NCBI GenBank assembly: GCA_947165105.1
Contig: CAMUZC010000095.1
Location: 1 to 5,693, forward strand
Source of the DNA: an uncultured Lachnospiraceae bacterium
GTDB taxonomy: Bacteria > Bacillota_A > Clostridia > TANB77 > CAG-508
Direction of reading: 5' to 3'
Length of the DNA stretch: 5,693 bases
Positions within the stretch are counted from its first letter, which is position 1. Every line of letters begins with the position of its first letter. Of the stretch, positions 1-5,208 are shown in pieces. The notes below the pieces were generated by a model that was not told the DNA's origin, did no database searches, and worked only from the letters and a program-made list of their open reading frames with translations. Position numbers and translations under genes: made by a program.

Positions 1-17
1 AAAAAGGAGGAAAAACA

Positions 18-926
18 ATGAATACAGAAGTAAATTTAGCAGGAATAAAAATGAAAAATCCAATTACCGTGGCCTCTGGAACATTTGGCTATGGTAGGGA
101 ATTTGCTGAATATATAGATTTAAATAAATTAGGTGGAATTGTAACAAAAGGAACATCATTAAAACCACGTCCTGGTAACAAGCCACCACGTGTTTGCGAA
201 ACTCCAGCAGGAATGTTAAATGCAATTGGACTTCAAAACCCAGGAGTAGAGCATTTCATAAATGAAGATTTACCATGGCTTAGAAAATTTAATACAGCAG
301 TAATTGTAAATGCATGTGGAAGTACTGTGGAAGATTATGTTGAATTATGCAAAATTTTAAATAAAACAGATATAGATGGAGTAGAATTAAACCTATCTTG
401 TCCAAATGTAAAAGAAGGGTGTTTAGCTTTTGGAACAACATATGAAGGTGTAAAAAATGTTACAAGTCAAGTTAGAAAAGTATTAGATAAACCGCTAATT
501 GTAAAACTATCTCCAAATGTAACAGATATAACTCAGCCAGCTAAAGCAGCACAAGATGCAGGAGCTGATGGTGTTTCTTTAATAAACACACTTCTAGGAA
601 TGAGTATAGACATTCATAAAAGAAGACCTATACTTGCAAATAATACAGGAGGATTATCAGGACCAGCTGTAAAACCGGTTGCTGTAAGAATGGTTTATCA
701 AGTTGCACAAGCTGTTGATATTCCTATTTTAGGATTAGGTGGAATTGTAACAGGAGACGATGCAATTGAATTCATGTTAGCAGGTGCAACTGCTGTGTCT
801 ATAGGAACTGGAAATTTTATAAGTCCAGAAGTTTCGGTAGATGCGGTTAAGGGCATTGAGGACTATATGAGAAAGTATGGCATCGAAGATATTAATGACA
901 TAATTGGAAAAGTGCAAATGAATTAA
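18..926 (+). CDS. pyrD: Dihydroorotate dehydrogenase B, catalytic subunit (class 1B PyrD)
   Basis: This is a cytosolic FMN enzyme that oxidises dihydroorotate to orotate, the fourth step of UMP synthesis. Family knowledge: class 1B enzymes pair with the PyrK FAD/iron-sulfur subunit and pass electrons to NAD+. The 302-residue length is typical. Visible features are an N-terminal barrel start [13 protein letters not shown] (14-26), TKG with Lys44, the active-site loop NLSCPN (125-130) with Cys128 as catalytic base, KLSPN (163-167) with Lys163, and the FMN-phosphate sites GLGGI (239-243) and GTGNF (263-267). A Cys base rather than Ser, and the loop [10 protein letters not shown] that follows, favour class 1B over class 2. 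The start ATG has AAGGAGG at 4-10 with 7 nt spacing. pyrK usually lies just upstream; the window begins too late to see it. A-ending codons dominate. No convincing terminator follows it. Confidence 0.97.
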   Translation: MNTEVNLAGIKMKNPITVASGTFGYGREFAEYIDLNKLGGIVTKGTSLKPRPGNKPPRVCETPAGMLNAIGLQNPGVEHFINEDLPWLRKFNTAVIVNACGSTVEDYVELCKILNKTDIDGVELNLSCPNVKEGCLAFGTTYEGVKNVTSQVRKVLDKPLIVKLSPNVTDITQPAKAAQDAGADGVSLINTLLGMSIDIHKRRPILANNTGGLSGPAVKPVAVRMVYQVAQAVDIPILGLGGIVTGDDAIEFMLAGATAVSIGTGNFISPEVSVDAVKGIEDYMRKYGIEDINDIIGKVQMN

Positions 927-1004
927 CGTTTTCAAATCGAGAATGGAGAAAACTAAAAAAATACGAGAACAATCCCTGAAATTCGCAAATCAGTACAGTT
1001 TAAT

Positions 1005-1033
1005 TTGACACTTAACGGAAAATATTATATAAT
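1005..1033 (+). promoter_or_regulatory. Perfect-consensus sigma-A promoter of the 114-aa gene
   Basis: The -35 TTGACA is at 1005-1010 and the -10 TATAAT at 1028-1033, separated by exactly 17 bp, so both hexamers and the spacer match consensus. Transcription should start near 1040, leaving a leader of about 30 nt before the ATG at 1072. This is the strongest-looking promoter in the window and it serves a single small gene. Confidence 0.85.
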
Positions 1034-1071
1034 ATAACAGTTCTAATTTTCACTAAAGGAGTGTTTTACTT

Positions 1072-1416
1072 ATGGAAACAGACAAGATTTTGGTTGAATT
1101 ACCAAAATTCCTTGACCAGATCAACTTGAATGAACTTCATGAGGGAAAAAATGTTTTTAAAAATGAATACTTTTCCATCATAATTTTCAAAAGTCTGGGC
1201 AAAATGCGGTATTATGCAAAGTTCAATACACCGAAATTACGGTATTTGTACGACTTTGTAATTACACATTCTGGACCAAGAAATCGTTTCTTCGAAGATG
1301 GAATTGAAATTCTGGAAAACACAAGGCACTATTCCTTTATACCTATGGATTTTACCGTCAATATGAGGAAGATTTCTAGATATGAGGTTGACTGGAATAT
1401 GCGTAAATTCGCGTAA
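1072..1416 (+). CDS. Uncharacterised 114-aa protein, monocistronic
   Basis: I do not recognise this protein. It is a soluble-looking basic and aromatic-rich polypeptide with no signal peptide or membrane segment. It opens with an amphipathic stretch (1-26), continues with a hydrophobic beta-like strand FSIIIF (34-39) and an aromatic/basic middle (45-75, MRYYAKF and KLRYLYDF), and ends with NMRK at 97-100 and again at 109-112. The frame is credible: AAAGGAG (1055-1061) sits 10 nt before ATG, a consensus promoter lies directly upstream and a strong hairpin terminator directly downstream. Codon use differs from the neighbours. Its eight Arg codons are 2 CGG, 2 CGT, 2 AGA and 2 AGG, while the kinase gene at 2370 uses 7 AGA and 1 AGG. 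Only 2 of 9 Leu codons are TTA, and 6 of 11 Phe codons are TTC. I infer a recently acquired or independently evolving gene; its function is unknown. Confidence 0.8.
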   Translation: METDKILVELPKFLDQINLNELHEGKNVFKNEYFSIIIFKSLGKMRYYAKFNTPKLRYLYDFVITHSGPRNRFFEDGIEILENTRHYSFIPMDFTVNMRKISRYEVDWNMRKFA

Positions 1417-1431
1417 TTTTAATTAGACGAT

Positions 1432-1504
1432 TGCCAAGGGGCGGAAGCTAAATAACACAGTTTAATCTGTGGCATTTACTCCGTCCCTTGGCATTTATTT
1501 TTCT
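1432..1504 (+). terminator. Long hairpin with U-rich tail, terminator of the 114-aa gene
   Basis: A 62-nt stem-loop starts 15 nt after the stop codon. The outer stem is 14 bp (1432-1445 with 1480-1493, TGCCAAGGG against CCCTTGGCA, one G-U pair). A middle stem of 5 bp follows (TAAAT 1449-1453 with ATTTA 1474-1478), then an inner stem of 5 bp (CACAG 1456-1460 with CTGTG 1467-1471) closing a 6-nt loop. TTTATTTTTCT at 1494-1504 supplies the U tract on the plus strand only. It is much longer and locally more GC-rich than a usual intrinsic terminator, so it may also be a structured RNA or a small palindromic repeat element. Confidence 0.85.
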
Positions 1505-1587
1505 ATTCTAATTGGATTCAATTTGATTTTATGTCAGGTATCTTCGTCCAAAATGACAGATTGCGTCCCCAAAATTTGAAAAAACAC

Positions 1588-1616
1588 TTGAAAATTACAT
1601 AATCTTCTGATATAAT
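1588..1616 (+). promoter_or_regulatory. Promoter of the polysaccharide regulatory operon
   Basis: The -35 TTGAAA (1588-1593) and -10 TATAAT (1611-1616) are 17 bp apart. TGA just before the -10 (1608-1610) makes it an extended -10 promoter. The predicted start near 1623 leaves a leader of about 30 nt, too short for a riboswitch. Upstream, CGTCCAAAAT (1545-1554) and CGTCCCCAAAAT (1564-1575) form an imperfect direct repeat that could be an activator or repressor site. Confidence 0.8.
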
Positions 1617-1653
1617 ATTCCACAGACTATATTATAAAGAAAGAGTGAAAGGT

Positions 1654-2370
1654 ATGGAAGAGTTAGATTTAAAGCAATTATTTAAAATTTTTTGGAACAA
1701 AAGACTACATATCATAGCTATAGTACTTTTATTTTTAATAATCGGAACAATTTATTCATTCGCATTTGTAAAACCAAAATACAAAGCATATACAACACTA
1801 GTATTAGCACAAGCTGATGTAATGGTACCAGAAGGTGAAAACGCAAAAGGAATTACACAATCAGAATTAACATTAAACCAAAAATTAGTACCAACATACA
1901 GCGAATTGGTAAAAACAAAGAATGTATTAAGAGAAGTTATTAGAGAATTAAGACTAAACGTTAATGAAGACGAACTTAAGAAAAATGTAACAGTAAAATT
2001 AGTCGAGGATACAGAACTTATTCAAATAACAGTTACAAATAAAAACGCATTAGATGCTAAAAACATAGCAAACAAAATTGCAGAAATATTCTCAGACAGA
2101 GTAAGCGAAATTTACAAGATTAACAACGTAACAATAGTTGACGAGGCTGAAGAAGCAACAGAACCATATAACATCAATCATATTAAAGACATAGCAATAT
2201 TTATGGTTGTAGGACTAGTAGTCGCAATAATATATGTATTATTAACAAACTTACTAGACTCTACAGTAAAATCAGCTGAAGATGTTGAAAAAGAACTTGA
2301 AGTTTCAGTATTAGCATCAATCCCTACATTAAAGGATGAAACAAAATCAAATAAAGGAGGGATTTATTAA
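1654..2370 (+). CDS. cpsC: CpsC/Wzz-type chain-length determinant and tyrosine-kinase adaptor
   Basis: This is a membrane adaptor of capsule or exopolysaccharide export. In Bacillota, CpsC/YveK-type proteins activate the cytoplasmic tyrosine kinase and set polymer length with the Wzy polymerase. The 238 residues show the Wzz layout: a short cytosolic start (1-18, DLKQLFKIFWNKR), TM1 at about 19-39, an extracytoplasmic domain 40-178 rich in alpha/beta segments, TM2 at about 179-198, and a cytosolic tail with DSTVKSAEDVEKELEVSVLA (202-221) ending in SIP, the part that normally contacts the kinase. The proline-rich motif before TM2 is reduced to one Pro (171). The start is a choice between GTG 1645 and ATG 1654. 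I prefer ATG because GAG at 1643-1645 lies 8 nt upstream of it and homologues begin near MEE. The stop overlaps the next ATG by one base (TAATG), so translation is probably coupled. Gene names differ between species (cpsC, capA, yveK, epsA). Confidence 0.92.
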   Translation: MEELDLKQLFKIFWNKRLHIIAIVLLFLIIGTIYSFAFVKPKYKAYTTLVLAQADVMVPEGENAKGITQSELTLNQKLVPTYSELVKTKNVLREVIRELRLNVNEDELKKNVTVKLVEDTELIQITVTNKNALDAKNIANKIAEIFSDRVSEIYKINNVTIVDEAEEATEPYNINHIKDIAIFMVVGLVVAIIYVLLTNLLDSTVKSAEDVEKELEVSVLASIPTLKDETKSNKGGIY

Positions 2371-3311
2371 TGCAAAACGAAATTATAACATTTACATCTC
2401 CAAAAGCGTCAGTATCTGAAATATTCAGAACATTAAGAACAAACGTACAATTCATGACAGCAAGTAGTGAACACAATTCAATTTTATTCACAAGTACACA
2501 AGCTGGAGATGGAAAAAGCTGGATAGCAGCAAACTTAGCAATTACATTTGCACAAGCAGGTAAAAAAGTAATTTTAGTAGATACAGACATGAGAAGGGGA
2601 AGACAACACAATATATTTGAACTTGCAAATAACAAAGGTTTATCAAACTATTTAATATTATCAGTAAAAGACTCACAAGATGCTTTAGCTGAATATATTC
2701 AACCAACATTAATAGATAACCTATATGTTATTACAGCAGGTGTTGTACCACCAAACCCATCAGAATTATTAACAAGTACAAAAATGGTTAATTTAATAAA
2801 AACATTAGAACAAATGGCAGATATAGTAATATTTGACTCAACACCAAGTACAATGGTAACAGATGCTTTAGCAATTTCAAGATATGTTGGTTCTACATTA
2901 ATAGTAGCAACACATAAAAAGACAAAAATGGAAGTGTTAAAACAAATTAAGAAAAATATTGAAAATGTAGGTGGAAGAGTTAGTGGTGTAATATTAAACA
3001 AAGTACCACTAAGCAGAAAAGAATATGGAAAATCATATTATTATGAAAGTTCTATAGTAGCTTCAACTGTAAAACCAAAGAAGTTTAAAAATAAATCAGC
3101 AGAAGCTGGAGAATCTGGTTCAAAATTATTTGGAGGATTATTTGGAGGAAACTCAAATAAAGTTGAAGATCAAAAAGTAGAACAAATGAAACAAAAACTA
3201 GATAAAGTTGATGAAGAAAAATCAAATAAAGTGACAAATGATGGAAATAATAACGACGAAGACTTAAATGTACTATTAAAACAATTAACAAAATACCTAG
3301 AAAACAAATAG
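2370..3311 (+). CDS. cpsD: CpsD-type bacterial tyrosine kinase (BY-kinase)
   Basis: This cytoplasmic autokinase of polysaccharide export works with the CpsC adaptor encoded just before it. Visible features are the oligomerisation motif ExxRxxR (E17, R20, R23, in EIFRTLRTN), Walker A STQAGDGKS (42-50, Lys49), Walker A' LVDTDMRR (69-76, Asp71 and Asp73), Walker B DIVIFDSTP (151-159, Asp156), and a tyrosine cluster EYGKSYYYE (218-226: Tyr219, 223, 224, 225), the expected autophosphorylation sites. Oddities: the usual DTPP of Walker B reads DSTPS, and Trp51 follows the P-loop Ser where Thr is common. The tyrosine cluster is normally at the extreme C-terminus. Here about 87 more residues follow: a Gly-rich patch (255-260), a Lys/Glu-rich probable coiled coil (264-285), an Asn/Asp run and the final LLKQLTKYLENK, with only Tyr309 in it. 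AAAGGAGG at 2353-2360 precedes ATG by 9 nt. MinD/ParA-like ATPases share the fold, but the Tyr cluster and neighbours argue for a BY-kinase. Confidence 0.94.
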   Translation: MQNEIITFTSPKASVSEIFRTLRTNVQFMTASSEHNSILFTSTQAGDGKSWIAANLAITFAQAGKKVILVDTDMRRGRQHNIFELANNKGLSNYLILSVKDSQDALAEYIQPTLIDNLYVITAGVVPPNPSELLTSTKMVNLIKTLEQMADIVIFDSTPSTMVTDALAISRYVGSTLIVATHKKTKMEVLKQIKKNIENVGGRVSGVILNKVPLSRKEYGKSYYYESSIVASTVKPKKFKNKSAEAGESGSKLFGGLFGGNSNKVEDQKVEQMKQKLDKVDEEKSNKVTNDGNNNDEDLNVLLKQLTKYLENK

Positions 3312-3335
3312 TCAGAAAGGTAAAGGGGATTTGTA

Positions 3336-4100
3336 ATGATAGATATACATACTCATTTGTTAAACGGAGTTGACGATGGTTCAAGAGATGTTATTGAATC
3401 ACTAACTAGTTTTAAATTAGCTGAAGAAGCGGGATTTACAGATATAATTTTAACACCACATTACATTAAAGATTATTACGACAATGATTATGAAAGTACG
3501 AAACCTAAAATACAAGAATTAAAATCAAAGCTATATGACAACAACATTTTAATAAAATTGCACCATGGAAATGAAGTATACATTTCAGAAGACATAGGCG
3601 ATTTAGCAAAAAATGGAACTGTTGCAAAGCTTGCAAGAAGTAGATATTTGCTATTTGAATTACCACAAAAAAGCAGAATGCTAACACTAAATCAATTAGT
3701 GGATGACATTATTGCTGCTGGATGTGTACCTGTTTTAGCACACCCAGAAAGATATATGTTTGTTCAACATAACCCAAACGAATTACTTCCATTAATACAA
3801 AAAGGAGTATTAATGCAAAGTAATTATGGAAGTATAATTGGACAATACGGAAAAGAAGCACAAAAAGCATTAATCAAAATGTTAAAAAGCAATATGGTTC
3901 ATCTATTAGGATCAGACACACACAGAACTGGATTTATCTATGGACACTTTGGTAGAGTAGAAAGAGAATTTTTAAAATATATAAGTGAAGAAAAATTTGA
4001 AGAACTTACAACAAAAAATCCAAGTCAAATTTTAGAAGATAACAAAATTGAAATAGAAGAGCCAATACCAGTTAAAAGAAGGTTATTTGCATTTGCGTAA
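3336..4100 (+). CDS. cpsB: CpsB/CapC-type PHP-domain protein-tyrosine phosphatase
   Basis: This is a metal-dependent (Mn2+-type) phosphatase of the polymerase and histidinol phosphatase fold. Known members dephosphorylate the CpsD tyrosine cluster and so close the phosphorylation cycle of the operon. The 254 residues keep the complete metal and catalytic set: DIHTH (His5, His7), GVDDGS (Asp14), TPHY (His42), HGNE (Glu80), FELP (Glu108), AHPERY (His136, Arg139) and GSDTHR (Asp194, His196). No signal peptide or membrane segment is visible. The C-terminus VKRRLFAFA carries a small basic patch. ATG has AAAGGGG (3322-3328) at 7 nt. It lies 24 nt after the kinase gene with no promoter between them and ends the operon at a hairpin terminator. 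Gene order here is C-D-B, not the B-C-D order familiar from streptococci. A histidinol-phosphatase role is unlikely in this setting. Confidence 0.95.
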   Translation: MIDIHTHLLNGVDDGSRDVIESLTSFKLAEEAGFTDIILTPHYIKDYYDNDYESTKPKIQELKSKLYDNNILIKLHHGNEVYISEDIGDLAKNGTVAKLARSRYLLFELPQKSRMLTLNQLVDDIIAAGCVPVLAHPERYMFVQHNPNELLPLIQKGVLMQSNYGSIIGQYGKEAQKALIKMLKSNMVHLLGSDTHRTGFIYGHFGRVEREFLKYISEEKFEELTTKNPSQILEDNKIEIEEPIPVKRRLFAFA

Positions 4101-4132
4101 TGTTATGAAAAATATAAAAATATAGTAGTTTA

Positions 4133-4169
4133 CAAAAGAGGAACGCCTTTTAAAGACGTTCCTCTTTTG
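4133..4169. terminator. Bidirectional hairpin terminator after the cps regulatory operon
   Basis: A perfect 13-bp inverted repeat, CAAAAGAGGAACG (4133-4145) with CGTTCCTCTTTTG (4157-4169), encloses an 11-nt loop. On either strand the GAGGAACG/CGTTCCTC core is followed directly by TTTT, so it can stop transcripts from the left (cpsCDB) and from the right (the minus-strand small gene). It is 33 nt past the phosphatase stop codon. It should insulate the operon from the genes to its right. Confidence 0.85.
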
Positions 4170-4190
4170 CAAAAAAATTAGAAGTTTTAA

Positions 4191-4248
4191 TAGAAAAAAT
4201 TAAAAGTGAAACGAAGCAACTGTATTTTTAACTGGCTCGTTCCACTTT
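4191..4248 (-). terminator. Intrinsic terminator overlapping the 3' end of the small minus-strand gene
   Basis: Read on the minus strand, AAAGTGGAACGAGC (4248-4235) pairs with GCTTCGTTTCACTTT (4217-4203). This gives 12 consecutive pairs with one G-U, then a bulged U and two more pairs, around a 17-nt loop. TTTTAATTTTTTC follows. The 5' arm lies inside the coding sequence and the stop codon is in the U-rich tail. The U tract exists only on the minus strand, which supports transcription in that direction. Confidence 0.7.
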
Positions 4249-4385
4249 ATACGTAAGCAAATAGCTGTACTGCTAATTGCTGAAATCATAAATATTAAAA
4301 AACTAACGAATATTGCAAGTAATATTCCTAAAACTATTTTTTTAACATTTTTCTTTGGTGTATAAACAATTAGTTGATTATCCAA
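4200..4385 (-). CDS. Small single-pass membrane protein, uncharacterised
   Basis: I do not recognise this protein. From the preferred TTG start it has 61 residues: a polar beginning with the basic patch KKNVKK (11-16), one strongly hydrophobic segment (about 17-40, with LLAIFVSFLIFMI), and a short mildly basic tail (45-61) that would face outside by the positive-inside rule. Three things argue that it is real: a promoter at 4475-4503, a good ribosome binding site, and a terminator coinciding with its 3' end. An in-frame ATG at 4400 would give 66 residues, but that codon merges with the GGGAGTGAT Shine-Dalgarno sequence, so TTG 4385 is favoured. It lies between the cps regulatory operon (convergent) and vanZ (divergent), with which it shares an intergenic control region. 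Small peptides like this may modulate membrane partners, but no partner can be named from sequence. Confidence 0.6.
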   Translation of the reverse strand: MDNQLIVYTPKKNVKKIVLGILLAIFVSFLIFMISAISSTAICLRIKWNEPVKNTVASFHF

Positions 4386-4389
4386 AATG

Positions 4390-4398
4390 ATCACTCCC
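4390..4398 (-). promoter_or_regulatory. Shine-Dalgarno site deciding the TTG start of the small membrane protein
   Basis: GGGAGTGAT on the minus strand has its GGAG core (4397-4394) 8 nt before TTG at 4385-4383. The upstream in-frame ATG (4400-4398) overlaps this site and has no purine-rich site of its own, since the sequence before it reads CTAAAATTA. Confidence 0.6.
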
Positions 4399-4442
4399 AT
4401 TAATTTTAGTAATAATATTAAAAAAATATGCTATAAATTTAA

Positions 4443-4468
4443 TATTGTGAGTATTAAAGCTCACAATA
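4443..4468. promoter_or_regulatory. Perfect 9-bp palindrome at the predicted transcription start of the small gene
   Basis: TATTGTGAG (4443-4451) and CTCACAATA (4460-4468) are perfect inverted repeats separated by 8 bp. The -10 of the minus-strand promoter ends at 4475, so transcription should begin near 4468 and the palindrome would cover about +1 to +26. It could be a repressor operator, as its TTGTGAG half-sites resemble those of LacI-type sites, or a 5' stem-loop stabilising the transcript. No U tract follows on the plus strand, so a terminator is unlikely. Confidence 0.6.
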
Positions 4469-4474
4469 AAAAAG

Positions 4475-4503
4475 ATTATATAACGGTTTTCTTAGTTTGT
4501 AAA
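4475..4503 (-). promoter_or_regulatory. Promoter of the small minus-strand gene
   Basis: On the minus strand TTTACA (4503-4498) and TATAAT (4480-4475) are 17 bp apart. The predicted start is near 4468, giving a leader of about 80 nt to the TTG start. The -35 lies within the first TTTGTAAA repeat of the divergent control region. Confidence 0.7.
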
Positions 4504-4549
4504 GAAAAAATGAAAAATTTGTAAAAAAAGTCAGCAAAATTTGTTGAAA
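4496..4549. repeat. Three TTTGT direct repeats at exact 22-bp spacing between divergent promoters
   Basis: TTTGTAAA begins at 4496 and 4518, and TTTGTTGA begins at 4540. Each is followed by an A-rich tract. The first covers the -35 of the minus-strand promoter and the third overlaps the -35 of the vanZ promoter. A spacing of 22 bp is about two helical turns, so the units lie on one face of the DNA, as in tandem sites for dimeric regulators of the OmpR/PhoB kind. The base composition makes chance repeats more likely than usual, so this is suggestive only. Confidence 0.45.
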
Positions 4550-4572
4550 AAGGGTAGCTGTTGGATTATAAT
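4544..4572 (+). promoter_or_regulatory. Promoter of the vanZ-family gene
   Basis: TTGAAA (4544-4549) and TATAAT (4567-4572) are 17 bp apart. The predicted start near 4579 gives a very short leader of about 15 nt that still contains the GGGAG ribosome binding site (4582-4586). Confidence 0.75.
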
Positions 4573-4582
4573 ATTGAACTTG

Positions 4583-4586
4583 GGAG
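4583..4586 (+). promoter_or_regulatory. Ribosome binding site fixing the vanZ start at ATG 4595
   Basis: GGAG ends 8 nt before ATG 4595. A longer in-frame opening from TTG 4541 has no site of this quality and would start inside the -35 region, upstream of the predicted transcription start. Confidence 0.75.
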
Positions 4587-4594
4587 ATGGAAAA

Positions 4595-5086
4595 ATGGTA
4601 AAATTTGATAAAAAGTTTATAACAAGAACAATTTTAGTTGTTCTTATAATAATAAATTGTGTTGTAATATTTAAATTCTCTTCACAACAGGCTGAACAAT
4701 CAAATCAATCTAGTGGAAAAGTTGTGGAAACAATAGTTGAAAACAGTCCTAAAACAAAGAACTTAAGCAAGAAAGAAAAAGAAAAGAAGAAAGAAGAAAT
4801 TGTAGTGCCAGTTAGAAAAACAGCACATTTTACAGTATATATGTGTTTGGGAGCACTGACTTATTTACTAAGCAGAACATTTGAAGGAAAGAATTGGAAG
4901 AAAGTTTTGATTAGTATTGGTTTTGCATTTTTGTATGCTTGCAGTGATGAAATGCATCAATTGTTTGTCGGTGGAAGATCTGGCGAGTTTAGAGATGTGT
5001 TGATTGATAGCTCAGGTGCTGCATTTGGTATTTTTATGGTGTGGTTTGTGTGTAAAGTTTGGTGTTTGATTAGGAGAAAAAAGTAA
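4595..5086 (+). CDS. VanZ-family integral membrane protein
   Basis: The family is named after VanZ, which gives low-level teicoplanin resistance in the vanA cluster. Its biochemical activity is not established, and many Bacillota carry VanZ-like genes unrelated to vancomycin resistance. The 163 residues contain the two family signatures: VRKTAHFTVYMCLGAL (73-88) and SDEMHQLFVGGRSGEFRDVLID (from 117), with conserved Arg74, Lys75, His78, Asp118, Glu119, His121, Gln122, Arg128 and Asp134. Likely membrane segments are 11-27, 77-94, 104-118 and 136-158. Between TM1 and the first signature lies a long polar stretch, Ser/Gln-rich then Lys/Glu-rich (29-70), probably outside the membrane. Its own promoter and the divergent small gene suggest it is not part of the upstream operon. 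It lies between the capsule regulators and the priming transferase, which is compatible with an envelope or polysaccharide role, but that is inference. The C-terminus is basic (RRKK). Confidence 0.9.
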   Translation: MVKFDKKFITRTILVVLIIINCVVIFKFSSQQAEQSNQSSGKVVETIVENSPKTKNLSKKEKEKKKEEIVVPVRKTAHFTVYMCLGALTYLLSRTFEGKNWKKVLISIGFAFLYACSDEMHQLFVGGRSGEFRDVLIDSSGAAFGIFMVWFVCKVWCLIRRKK

Positions 5087-5133
5087 AGAAAAATAGATAA
5101 AAAAATATCCGAAAAAAGCATAAGAAATATGGC

Positions 5134-5186
5134 TAAAAAGCTTGAAAAATGTACTAATTTATTATATAATGGAAACTAGCTTTTTA
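5134..5186. repeat. 9-bp inverted repeat flanking the sugar-transferase promoter
   Basis: TAAAAAGCT (5134-5142) and AGCTTTTTA (5178-5186) are perfect inverted repeats whose arms bracket the -35 and -10 of the promoter at 5142-5170. They could be an operator pair, a weak stem-loop, or a short invertible segment. The arms are AT-rich and short, so chance is a real possibility. Confidence 0.4.
5142..5170 (+). promoter_or_regulatory. Promoter of the priming sugar-transferase gene
   Basis: TTGAAA (5142-5147) and TATAAT (5165-5170) are 17 bp apart, with a predicted start near 5177. This places the downstream biosynthetic genes under a promoter separate from the cpsCDB regulators. No clear terminator separates vanZ from this promoter, so some read-through is possible. 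Confidence 0.75.
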
Positions 5187-5208
5187 ACGAAAAAAAGGGG
5201 TAGTAAAT

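Noticed and set aside
928..953. Possible terminator after pyrD (GTTTTC ... GAAAAC)
   Set aside because: Only a 6-bp AT-rich stem with a 14-nt loop and no U tract after it; A residues follow instead.
1645..1653. GTG 1645 as start of the CpsC-type protein
   Set aside because: No recognisable Shine-Dalgarno site precedes it at a useful distance. ATG 1654 gives the expected beginning; only three residues are at stake, so this is not firmly excluded.
1623..1653. Riboswitch or attenuator leader of the cps operon
   Set aside because: The predicted leader is only about 30 nt and has no stable structure.
2324..3384. Antisense open frames on the minus strand across the kinase gene and into the phosphatase gene
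   Set aside because: They mirror well-supported plus-strand genes, lack ribosome binding sites and promoters, and their Leu/Phe/Ile-rich translations are what antisense of Lys/Asn-rich genes gives.
3505..3687. Minus-strand 60-codon open frame inside the phosphatase gene
   Set aside because: Lies wholly within a complete PHP phosphatase gene and has no expression signals of its own.
4460..4474. Palindrome at 4443-4468 as a plus-strand terminator
   Set aside because: The hairpin is followed by TAAAAAAG rather than a U tract, and no plus-strand gene ends just upstream.
4541..4594. N-terminal extension of the VanZ-family protein from TTG 4541
   Set aside because: It would begin inside the -35 region, upstream of the predicted transcription start, while ATG 4595 has a well-spaced GGAG and begins the family-like sequence just before TM1.
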